Assembly: GCA_902774395.1 (NCBI GenBank)
Contig: CACYIK010000003.1
Coordinates: forward strand, 551 to 64,550
Reading direction: 5' to 3'
Length of the DNA stretch: 64,000 bases
From: an uncultured Bacteroidota bacterium
GTDB lineage: Bacteria; Bacteroidota; Bacteroidia; Bacteroidales; P3
Shown here: piece after piece, positions 15,181-23,871 of the stretch
How positions within the stretch are numbered: the first letter of the stretch is position 1
How the letters are laid out: each line of letters starts with the position of its first letter
Program-made: the position numbers and the translations under genes
Notes under the pieces: model-generated
Databases searched by the model: none
The model's input: the letters and a program-made list of their open reading frames with translations, nothing else
Told to the model about the DNA's origin: nothing

Positions 15181-16731
15181 ATGAGACAGAGATTATTCCT
15201 GATGGCTATGGGTGTGCTGCTGGCTGGCGTTCCCAAGGCGTGGGCGTATGATTTTTCGGCACCCGCCACAAGCGCACATACGCTCTATTTCAACATCATT
15301 GACAGCGCGAACCACTACGTGGCTCTCACCTACCCCAACGAGAACAGCAATTACATCACCGGCGACCTGGTGGTGCCTGCCACGGTGCAGCACGACGGAC
15401 AGACCTGGACGGTACGCTCCGTAGGCCATGCGGCATTCATCAACTGCCCCGGTATGACCAGCTGTGTATTGCCAGAGACGGTGATCGGTATTGGACGTTA
15501 CAACGCTTTTGGCAGCTGCCACAACATGACATCAATCACCCTGCCTGCTTCGCTGAAGAGCATAGACCAGTATGCCTTTTATCAATGCGACGCATTGCAG
15601 GAGGTGCACTATACTGGCACCATCGAGCAGTGGTGCAAGATTAAGTTCATCAATTGGAACTCCAATCCTTTGGAGAAGGCCCACACGCTCATAATCAACG
15701 GTGACACGGTACGTGACCTAGTGCTTCCGGAGGGTCTCGACACCATCCGCTATTGGGCTTTCAAGGGCTGCAATTTGCGCTCGGTGAGCTTTCCTCACTC
15801 AATCCGATATATCAGCTATCATGCTTTCGAGATGTGCGACAGCTTAACGACAGTCTATTTCAACGCAGACAGCACCATAACCAACGGATACGCAGGGGAA
15901 GCTATTTTCGTCGACTGTCCTATGCTAACCCATTTTGTCTTTGGTGACCATTTGACACAGATTCCCTCCTTCCTTGTATTGGGTGTTACCAGCATAGAAT
16001 CCATCCAGCTGCCCGCCAACTTACGCACCATCGATGACAACGCCTTCGCCAACTGCCACAATCTGAGACACGTTGACTTCGTCCACACCCAATTGCAGAG
16101 CATCGGTCGCAACGCCTTCTCCGCAACGGCACTCGAATCGGTGGTGTTACCTCGTTCATGCACCCATATCGGAGCTAGTGCTTTTCAGTGCAACGACTCG
16201 CTGCGCTATGTCTGCATCATGGCCGACAGTCTGTACTGGGGAGGAGGAATCTTTTGGCGCTGCCCGAATATTGACACTATACGTATGTTCACCTCCACAC
16301 CGCCGCATCTCAGCATAAGCTTCGAAACCGAGATACCCGCCACGACGCACCTCATCGTCCCCTGCGGCGCCGCCGCGACCTACGCCGACAACACCCTTGA
16401 TTTATACAACTGGTACTACATCACCGACGTAGAGGAGATGCCCGCCGTGGCAGTGATGGTTGAGGCCACGGATGGTGGCAGTGCCCATGTACTCAGTAGC
16501 CCCACCTGCGACAACCTGACGGCCGAAATTGAGGCCGTAGCCGATAGCGGATGGCACTTCACCCACTGGAGCGACGGCGACACCAATGCACACCGCACAC
16601 TTGCCGTCGGCACCGACGACATCATCCTCACTGCACATTTCTCACCCGACAGTCCCACCGTAGGAATTGACATCATCGACAATCCTGACGTGTCTATATC
16701 GTCCGCATTGGAACAACAACACGTAAAATAA
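15181..16731 (+). CDS. BspA-like leucine-rich-repeat surface protein 1
   Basis: A 516-residue exported protein. It has a signal peptide at 1-22 (ending KAWA), then LRR_5/BspA-type repeats of 22-23 residues (NCPGMTSCVLPETVIGIG, ITLPASLKSIDQYAF and so on) to about residue 400. A beta-repeat follows (VMVEATDGGSAHVL...GWHFTHWSDGD...LTAHFS) like the InlB/Flg-new type. The end is abnormal. After GIDIIDNPD the frame runs into SISSALEQQHVK-stop, while the -1 frame of the same DNA reads VYIVRIGTTTRKIIVF, the final strand of a T9SS sorting domain. The sorting signal is therefore deleted and out of frame, and the product may be secreted wrongly or not anchored. Confidence 0.78.
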   Translation: MRQRLFLMAMGVLLAGVPKAWAYDFSAPATSAHTLYFNIIDSANHYVALTYPNENSNYITGDLVVPATVQHDGQTWTVRSVGHAAFINCPGMTSCVLPETVIGIGRYNAFGSCHNMTSITLPASLKSIDQYAFYQCDALQEVHYTGTIEQWCKIKFINWNSNPLEKAHTLIINGDTVRDLVLPEGLDTIRYWAFKGCNLRSVSFPHSIRYISYHAFEMCDSLTTVYFNADSTITNGYAGEAIFVDCPMLTHFVFGDHLTQIPSFLVLGVTSIESIQLPANLRTIDDNAFANCHNLRHVDFVHTQLQSIGRNAFSATALESVVLPRSCTHIGASAFQCNDSLRYVCIMADSLYWGGGIFWRCPNIDTIRMFTSTPPHLSISFETEIPATTHLIVPCGAAATYADNTLDLYNWYYITDVEEMPAVAVMVEATDGGSAHVLSSPTCDNLTAEIEAVADSGWHFTHWSDGDTNAHRTLAVGTDDIILTAHFSPDSPTVGIDIIDNPDVSISSALEQQHVK

Positions 16732-16762
16732 TAGTATTCTAATCTAAAAAATCAAAAACATT

Positions 16763-16871
16763 ATGAAAACACAAATCAAAAGTCATGGTATCCGGACCCT
16801 CCAAAGTAGGTCTAGACAACAGTTGGGACCAGAATGGTCATGCCATCCGTTACGTCCACGACAATGAATAA
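16763..16871 (+). pseudogene. Chimeric gene remnant between the LRR genes
   Basis: The first 19 bases (from ATG 16763), and about 30 bases before them, equal the start of the lipoprotein gene at 18629. The rest (16782-16871) reads VMVSGPSKVGLDNSWDQNGHAIRYVHDNE-stop, clearly homologous to the C-terminus of the protein at 14092 (VLVSGPSRVGTDDGW...GHAIRYVRD). The two parts are in different frames. It is the scar of a deletion that joined the beginning of one gene to the tail of another, and shows that the 14092-LRR-18629 group was once duplicated in tandem. Confidence 0.82.
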
Positions 16872-16889
16872 TCAACAATTATCATAGAA

Positions 16890-18563
16890 ATGAAACACCG
16901 ATTTTTACTCCTAACCCTGGCGACCTTGCTAGCCGCCACCCCTGCAGCACGGGCCTACGACTTCTCGGCTCCAGCCACAAGCAATCACATCCTCTATTTC
17001 AACATCATTGACAGCGCGAACCACTACGTGGCTCTCACCTACCCCAACGAGAACAGCAATTACATCACAGGAGACCTGGTAGTGCCCGCCACAGTACAGC
17101 ACGACGGCCAAACGTGGACGGTGCGTGCCGTGGGCCATGCGGCCTTCATCAACTGCCCCGGCATGACCAGCTGTGTGTTGCCAGAGACGGTGGTTAGCAT
17201 TGGAGGCTACAATGCCTTCGGCAGCTGCCACAATATGACCTCCATCACATTGCCGGCCTCGCTGAAGAGCATCGACCAGTATGCCTTCTATGAGTGCGAC
17301 GCCTTGCAGGAGGTGCACTTCATGGGCACTGCCGAGCAGTGGTGCAAGATTAAATTCATCAATTGGAATTCCAACCCCTTGGAGCAGGCCCACACGCTTT
17401 ACATTGGCGGAGAGCCTGTGCGCGACCTGGTGCTGCAGGAAGGACTGGACACCATCCGTCTCTGGGCATTCAAGGGCTGCAACCTGCGGTCGGTGAGCAT
17501 TCCGCGGACGCTTAGATATATAAGCTATCATGCTTTTGAATGGTGCGACAGCCTGACAACGGTCTATATGAACGCAGACAGCACGGTGGATAACGGCTAT
17601 GAGGGGGAGGCTGTTTTTGTGGGGTGTCCGCGCCTGACTAATGTCATTTTCGGCGAGGGGGTGAGAGAGATACCTTCGTCTTTCTTGTTGAATGTAACCT
17701 CCATAGAGTCTGTCCAACTGCCGTCGAGCCTGCGCTCCATCGGGAGATATGCATTTCAAAACTGCCGGAACCTGCGCCATTTGGACTTCAACGGCACGCA
17801 GATAGAGAGTATCGGTGGAAGTGCGTTTTACGAGTGTACGAGTCTCGATGATGCCGACCTAAGCCGCACGCCGCTGACGAGCATCGGGGCCGGTGCCTTC
17901 AGTAGCACGGGAATCCAGAATGCCATCCTGCCACGTACATGTAGCGACATAGGCTATGGTGCCTTTGCCGACGACACGTTGCTGCACTATGTGTGCATCA
18001 TGGCCGATAGTTTGGGATGGAATGACTTTATGTTCAGGAATTGTCCACGCCTGGACACGGTACGGCTGTTCAGCAGAGTGGCACCGGTGATTTCATTCAC
18101 GGATGATTCTTTCAACCACGGGACACACTTTTTCATCCCCTGCGGCAGGCTGCAAAGCTACCTCCGCCAGTACTGGTGGCAAAATATCCATAATAATCAC
18201 ACTCCGTTGGAGGAGATGCCCGCCGTGGCAGTGATGGTTGAGGCCGCGGAAGGCGGTAGCGCCATGGTGCTCAGCAACCCCACCTGCGACAACCTGACGG
18301 CCGAAATTGAGGCTGTGGCGGACAGCGGCTATCACTTCACGGCCTGGAGCGACGGCGACACCAACGCCCACCGCACACTTGCCGTCGGCACCGACGACAT
18401 CATCCTCACTGCACATTTCTCACCCGACAGTCCCACCGTAGGAATTGACATCATCGACAATCCTGACATATCTACGACATCATGGGTCGCAGAGAGCAAA
18501 CGAATTCACCCCTGCAGCCGGGTGTCTATATCGTCCGCATTGGAACAACAACACGTAAAATAA
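16890..18563 (+). CDS. BspA-like leucine-rich-repeat surface protein 2
   Basis: A 557-residue paralogue of the protein at 15181, nearly identical at DNA level in the first 700 bases and in the last 250 before the C-terminus, but diverged and one repeat longer in the middle LRR region. The signal peptide is 1-22 (MKHRFLLLTLATLLAATPAARA). The same beta-repeat lies near residues 445-510. The annotated frame ends RIHPCSRVSISSALEQQHVK. The -1 frame at 18470-18574 encodes IYDIMGRREQTNSPLQPGVY followed by IVRIGTTTRKIIVF-stop, an almost complete second half of a T9SS C-terminal domain. About 20 codons of the first half and the frame have been lost. The product was a T9SS-exported surface protein before this change. 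Confidence 0.78.
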   Translation: MKHRFLLLTLATLLAATPAARAYDFSAPATSNHILYFNIIDSANHYVALTYPNENSNYITGDLVVPATVQHDGQTWTVRAVGHAAFINCPGMTSCVLPETVVSIGGYNAFGSCHNMTSITLPASLKSIDQYAFYECDALQEVHFMGTAEQWCKIKFINWNSNPLEQAHTLYIGGEPVRDLVLQEGLDTIRLWAFKGCNLRSVSIPRTLRYISYHAFEWCDSLTTVYMNADSTVDNGYEGEAVFVGCPRLTNVIFGEGVREIPSSFLLNVTSIESVQLPSSLRSIGRYAFQNCRNLRHLDFNGTQIESIGGSAFYECTSLDDADLSRTPLTSIGAGAFSSTGIQNAILPRTCSDIGYGAFADDTLLHYVCIMADSLGWNDFMFRNCPRLDTVRLFSRVAPVISFTDDSFNHGTHFFIPCGRLQSYLRQYWWQNIHNNHTPLEEMPAVAVMVEAAEGGSAMVLSNPTCDNLTAEIEAVADSGYHFTAWSDGDTNAHRTLAVGTDDIILTAHFSPDSPTVGIDIIDNPDISTTSWVAESKRIHPCSRVSISSALEQQHVK

Positions 18564-18574
18564 TAGTATTCTAA
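18470..18574 (+). pseudogene. Out-of-frame T9SS sorting-domain end
   Basis: 35 codons in the -1 frame relative to the LRR protein, with the canonical YDIMGR, L-x-PGVYIVRIG and TRKIIV pattern and a proper stop. For comparison, the intact domain of the protein at 23872 ends VRVFDMVGRPV...GVYMVKVG...RKVVVIR. Confidence 0.75.
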
Positions 18575-18628
18575 TTTAAAATTTAAAAAATCAAAAACAT
18601 TTTTAAAATTTAAAAAATCAAAAACATT

Positions 18629-19036
18629 ATGAAAACACAAATCAAAAAACTGACCATGCTGTTCTTCGTGGCAGCCACACTGTTCACTTTCTCCTCCTGC
18701 AGCAAGGACTCCTCCGACGCCCCCGCTACGGTGGCAGACACAGAATGGAGATGGATCAACCCCGACGATAGCGCTACCGGAATACTTGATGTTGCGGTGG
18801 GGTTCAATGGTCCCAAACTCGCCATGTTGGACTATACGGATATGAGCACCGGCATCATGCAACCCTATATAATGATGGGTACATACACCTACTCCGACGG
18901 CAAAGGTACGTTGACTTTAAGAGATGATGACAACTATTCCACCGTCAACATCTCTTTCTCGGTCAGCGGGTCAGAGTTGACGCTCAAACTCAAAGGTGTC
19001 ACCTACAAGCTCACCAAGATGCAGAGCGAAAATTAA
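18629..19036 (+). CDS. Small lipoprotein
   Basis: A 135-residue lipoprotein (signal MKTQIKKLTMLFFVAATLFTFSSC, Cys 24). The mature part is a small beta-sheet domain: DTEWRWINPDD, YTYSDGKGTLTL, ISFSVSGSELTLKLKGVTYKL. This is the pattern of Bacteroidales lipocalin-like lipoproteins, such as those at 30688 and 45405. No function can be given. Its upstream sequence, with TTTAAAATTTAAAAAATC repeats, is the template for the remnant at 16740-16781. Confidence 0.75.
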   Translation: MKTQIKKLTMLFFVAATLFTFSSCSKDSSDAPATVADTEWRWINPDDSATGILDVAVGFNGPKLAMLDYTDMSTGIMQPYIMMGTYTYSDGKGTLTLRDDDNYSTVNISFSVSGSELTLKLKGVTYKLTKMQSEN

Positions 19037-19436
19037 ACACACAAAAGAGAGTGTTTCTACGGCGACTGCCATCGGCTGATAATTTCTCAGCGGGTGGCAG
19101 TCGCTGGCATTTTAGCCGCGGGCTTAATGTCAAAGGCTATAACTTGGTCTGTTATCCAATTGATATACACTTGTTGTTCGGTTGTTGTTCGATTAAAAAG
19201 CGGACAACAAGCGGACAACAAGCGGACAACAAGCGAACAACAGATGAACTTAACTCAAAGGAATCAGCCTTAGGGTTGGCACCACGGCGCTGACAAAATG
19301 TCAGTCGGTGGCAGCGTATGGCAGACGCTGGCATTTTGGCACAGGATTTGATAATAGTTAGGCGTTATCGGATTATTCAGATTATTCAGAATACTCCGAT
19401 TATTCAGAAAAAACAAATTAAAACAATAAACATTAT
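19037..19436. repeat. Intergenic region with hairpins, 11-mers and 9-mers
   Basis: No gene is seen. Contents in order: an inverted repeat with arms GCGACTGCCA (19063-19072) and TGGCAGTCGC (19096-19105), possibly a terminator for the lipoprotein; TTGTTGTTCGG units (19171-19192) facing four GCGGACAACAA units (about 19199-19243), both period 11 and complementary; related hairpins CTGAC-AAAAT-GTCAG and CAGCGT/ACGCTG (19289-19330); and ATTATTCAG 9-mers (19370-19410), the family that also enters hflX, polA and the aminopeptidase gene. Confidence 0.7.
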
Positions 19437-19460
19437 GACCCCCGAAGGGGTGGCGAATAC
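19437..19460 (+). repeat. GACCCCCGAAGGGGTGGC element in groES leader
   Basis: A hairpin ACCCC-CGAA-GGGGT with flanks. It lies 24 bases before the groES start codon. A copy with one mismatch in 24 bases is inside the outer-membrane protein gene at 43970-43993 on the other strand. Confidence 0.75.
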
Positions 19461-19483
19461 AAATAAAATTAAAACAAAATATT

Positions 19484-19752
19484 ATGAGCAACATCAAACC
19501 TTTAGCAGACAGAGTCCTCGTGCGTCCCGCCGAGGCAGAACAGAAGACCGCCAGCGGCATCATCATCCCCGACACCGCCAAGGAGAAACCGCAGCGCGGC
19601 GAAGTCCTCGCCGTGGGCAAGGGCACCAAAGACCATGAGATGACCGTCAAGGTGGGCGACAACGTCCTCTACGGCAAGTACAGCGGCACCGAGATCGAAA
19701 TCGACGGCGAGAAGCTGATGATCATGAAAGAAAGCGACATTTACGCGATTAT

Positions 19753-19756
<4 letters not shown>
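19484..19756 (+). CDS. groES: Co-chaperonin GroES
   Basis: A 90-residue co-chaperonin, the lid of the GroEL chamber. [15 protein letters not shown] at the start, the mobile loop [18 protein letters not shown] and the closing ESDIYAII are standard. The length is normal. It is followed by groEL after 102 bases of AATGCGTG-type octamers and AACAAATT units, so the two probably share one transcript. No CIRCE element was found upstream, as expected for Bacteroidota. Confidence 0.98.
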
Positions 19757-21687
<1,931 letters not shown>

Positions 21688-21719
21688 AGTAGTTAAGCCA
21701 ATACTGCTGCTTATAACAA

Positions 21720-21755
21720 AAAGTCTCGGTTGGCATTGCCAGCCGAGGCTTTATT
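21720..21755 (+). terminator. Terminator after groESL
   Basis: AAGTCTCGGTTGGC, loop ATT, GCCAGCCGAGGCTT with two mismatches, then TATTTAT. It stands 230 bases past the groEL stop codon, beyond the repeats. Confidence 0.85.
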
Positions 21756-21813
21756 TATGTGATAGGACAATACTATTGCTTTTTCCTCGTTATGTTTATC
21801 TAAAACATAGAAT

Positions 21814-22677
21814 ATGGATATTCAACAAATCAATACCTACAAGAGTTCATTTGACGAAATTGAACGCCACATTGTTGGAGACGACGGAGAGGACATTGAA
21901 GTATGGTACGCCAGAGAATTACAGCATGTACTGGGTTATGCAAGGTGGGAGAATTTTGCTGTAGCTATCGGGCGAGCCATGCAATCATGTAAAACTCAGG
22001 GAATCAATATTGACGATCATTTTCGTGAGGTCACGAAAATGATAGAACTTGCCAAAGGAGCCCAACGTTCTGTACAGGACTTCATGCTCACTCGATATGC
22101 ATGCTACCTCATAGCTCAGAATGGTGATCCAAAGAAAGAAGAGATTGCCTTTGCCCAAAGTTACTTCGCCGTGCAAACACGTCGCTCTGAAGTGATAGAG
22201 GAAAGGTTGCACATGCTTGAGCGAATTGAGACCCGCGATAGGCTGCGTTCCTCTGAGAAGCAATTGAGCAAGAATATCTATGAAAGAGGTGTTGATGACA
22301 AAGGATTTGCACGAATACGTTCAAAAGGCGACAGCGCTTTGTTCGGTGGACTTAGCACAGAGCAGATGAAACAACGTCTCGGAATCAAGAGTGGTGCTCT
22401 TGCCGACCGTCTGCCAACACTGACAATTGCGGCGAAGAACCTTGCTACAGAAATGACCAACTACAATGTGGAACAAAAAGACATGTTCGGTGAGCAAGCC
22501 ATCACAAATGAGCACATACAAAACAATGTTAGCGTCCGTGAGATGCTCGGGCGCCGAGGTATCAAGCCTGAGAACCTACCGCCAGCCGAAGATATCAAAA
22601 AAGTAGAACGTCGCATGGCAAAAGAAGAAAAACAGATTGCCGAAGGGGCCAAGAAGTTACCACATAAAAATAAATGA
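21814..22677 (+). CDS. dinD: DNA damage-inducible protein D (DinD-like)
   Basis: A 287-residue protein. The N-terminal BRO-type domain (about 20-110) has WYARELQHVLGYARWENF and QDFMLTRYACYLIAQNGDP. A helical middle (QSYFAVQTRRSEVIEERL) and the C-terminal NVSVREMLGRRGIKPENLPP block are diagnostic of DinD, which in E. coli is SOS-induced and inhibits RecA-filament strand exchange. No SOS box can be assigned here. It is a single gene with its own terminator; base composition is lower in GC than groEL next door, so horizontal gain is possible. Confidence 0.9.
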   Translation: MDIQQINTYKSSFDEIERHIVGDDGEDIEVWYARELQHVLGYARWENFAVAIGRAMQSCKTQGINIDDHFREVTKMIELAKGAQRSVQDFMLTRYACYLIAQNGDPKKEEIAFAQSYFAVQTRRSEVIEERLHMLERIETRDRLRSSEKQLSKNIYERGVDDKGFARIRSKGDSALFGGLSTEQMKQRLGIKSGALADRLPTLTIAAKNLATEMTNYNVEQKDMFGEQAITNEHIQNNVSVREMLGRRGIKPENLPPAEDIKKVERRMAKEEKQIAEGAKKLPHKNK

Positions 22678-22682
22678 TAAGA

Positions 22683-22713
22683 GGGAGCATCCAATCGGAA
22701 GCTCCCTTTCTTT
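22683..22713 (+). terminator. Terminator of dinD
   Basis: GGGAGC (22683-22688) pairs with GCTCCC (22701-22706), followed by TTTCTTT. It lies five bases past the stop codon. Confidence 0.85.
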
Positions 22714-23086
22714 ATGCCTTCTTTGTGGGTTCTTTATGCTTTCTTGCTTGTGTGTATGTCCCCTATTTTAATCAGCGAGTTTGCTCCTCGTTGGTCGCAG
22801 GCCGTGTCACCTGCGGTGCCAGGTAGATGTCTGTTTTGCCGTAGCATGAGTTTTAATTCATTTTCGACTGCAAAGATACGAACATTTCCCGAAATCGCAA
22901 AATTTATTTTCCGCCACGCCATGTCGGGCAACTTTCCTAAATCCACTTCGGGCGGCACCTCTTCTCTCCCGCTGCATGCCAATGCCCCCGCACGCCCGAA
23001 GAGAGCCTCGAGCGTCTGTTAATCCACCTGTGGAAATTGCTCCCGCAAGCCACGGAAAAGCAGCTTGTAAAGCTGATAGGATAAAA
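22714..23086. other. Gene-poor stretch with hairpin element and orphan promoter
   Basis: A TTTGCTCCTC variant of the two-hairpin element lies at 22780-22827, with CACC-TGC-GGTG as its second hairpin. A minus-strand TATCTTTG (22878-22871) points towards dinD but has only a 37-codon frame (through the element) in front of it. The plus strand near 22990-23084 ends in a protein-like string (PEESLERLLIHLWKLL...KLIG-stop) without a start, perhaps a gene tail. No convincing gene was found. Confidence 0.6.
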
Positions 23087-23461
23087 TCAATCGTCTTTCT
23101 TCGCGTTTGGAACACAGAAGATGACCGTCAGGGCTCCTACGGCTCCTGCCACAGGCACAATGATTCGTGCCACGGAGCCGGCGGGGATGAAGACGAAGGC
23201 GGAGAGAAGCACCATAGTCGTCATGATGCCTACGGCACCGGCCTTCTGCGTGGCTATCATGCCGCCACGCCGCTGGTAGCCACGTATATACTTGCCCAGC
23301 CACGACCGTAGCAGCCACTGTTGCAGCCGTGGCGACGAGCGGTAGAACAGCCACGATGCCAACAGCACGAAAGGTGTCGTCGGCAATCCCGGCACCACCA
23401 CTCCCAGCGCCCCAAGACCTACAGCCACCAGGCCTAATATTATATATATGTATCGTTTCAT
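23087..23461 (-). CDS. YbaN/DUF454 family inner-membrane protein
   Basis: A 124-residue membrane protein. YIYIILGLVAVGLGALGVVVPGLPTTPFVLLASWLFYRSSPRL is the DUF454 hallmark (first membrane pair with PGLPTTPF), and two more membrane helices follow at about 78-95 and 98-115. The biochemical role is unknown; E. coli YbaN is the namesake. I start at the ATG at 23461 rather than at the long upstream extension, because the DUF454 domain begins there and the promoter TATCTTTG (23496-23489) is only 28 bases upstream. Confidence 0.88.
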   Translation of the reverse strand: MKRYIYIILGLVAVGLGALGVVVPGLPTTPFVLLASWLFYRSSPRLQQWLLRSWLGKYIRGYQRRGGMIATQKAGAVGIMTTMVLLSAFVFIPAGSVARIIVPVAGAVGALTVIFCVPNAKKDD

Positions 23462-23488
23462 TCTAACAACAATTGTCCAATGGCGCTG

Positions 23489-23496
23489 CAAAGATA
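23489..23496 (-). promoter_or_regulatory. Promoter -7 element of the DUF454 gene
   Basis: TATCTTTG on the minus strand, followed by CAGCGCC; divergent from the promoter at 23550. Confidence 0.65.
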
Positions 23497-23549
23497 CACC
23501 TTTCCCCGGACATGGAGGAATATTTTTTTGCCGTATGAAATATTTTTCG

Positions 23550-23557
23550 TACTTTTG
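23550..23557 (+). promoter_or_regulatory. Promoter -7 element of the structured RNA
   Basis: TACTTTTG, fitting TAnnTTTG, with a TTTTTTTG run at 23523-23530 as possible -33 element. Transcription would begin near 23563, at the first hairpin. Confidence 0.65.
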
Positions 23558-23562
23558 CACTT

Positions 23563-23798
23563 GCTTTCGAGAGCGAAAGCTGTAAACAAGAAGTGCATTG
23601 CAATATTGTCCTGCTATCGAAATCGGCAAAATTTCAAGAGGAGGGACCGAGCATGTATGCTTTCGTTTGAACGTGTATGCTATATCCCTGTAGCATATCT
23701 TCAGGCGTGAGATATGTTCCATTACCTCCGTTTCCTCACAGGTGTTTGCCGATACCAGATAGCAACGGACATGAGCACATAACCTCATGCCTTTTTTT
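23563..23798 (+). ncRNA. Rod-shaped structured RNA with terminator (leader or sRNA)
   Basis: Nested perfect helices are visible: TGTCC (23607-23611) with GGACA (23767-23771); GCTATC (23613-23618) with GATAGC (23758-23763); TCGGCAAA (23623-23630) with TTTGCCGA (23745-23752); GGAGG (23640-23644) with CCTCC (23725-23729); and the apical CATATCT (23694-23700) with AGATATG (23710-23716). A separate hairpin GCTTTCG-AGAG-CGAAAGC (23563-23580) opens the transcript. It ends in CATGAG-N8-CTCATG and seven T. The rod form recalls 6S RNA. Alternatively it is an attenuator leader for the protein gene 74 bases downstream. I cannot name a family. Confidence 0.65.
23770..23798 (+). terminator. Intrinsic terminator ahead of the FN3 gene
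   Basis: CATGAG (23770-23775), loop CACATAAC, CTCATG (23784-23789), CC, then seven T. Its first two bases overlap the closing helix of the structured RNA (GGACA, 23767-23771), so the two folds could compete at the base. Confidence 0.8.
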
Positions 23799-23871
23799 GA
23801 ACTTAATCATCTCTTCCGCCGTAGGTGGCGAGAAACAGCAGTTGCGCCCGACACATACAAGGGTCTGTATT

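Noticed and set aside
15181..18574. Programmed -1 frameshift restoring the T9SS domain in the LRR proteins
   Set aside because: The domain is in the -1 frame in both genes, but no slippery heptamer or following pseudoknot is visible, and the first half of the domain is missing, so a deletion explains it better.
22734..22982. Minus-strand 82-codon frame downstream of the orphan TATCTTTG promoter
   Set aside because: Its second half is simply the two-hairpin element read as protein, and its start is upstream of the promoter.
22990..23084. Plus-strand protein-like tail (PEESLERLLIHLWKLL...KLIG)
   Set aside because: It looks like a helical C-terminus, but a stop lies a short way upstream and no start or homology could be established; left as a possible remnant only.
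23462..23788. N-terminal extension of the DUF454 protein
   Set aside because: It would run through the gene's own promoter and the opposite-strand structured RNA; the domain begins at 23461.
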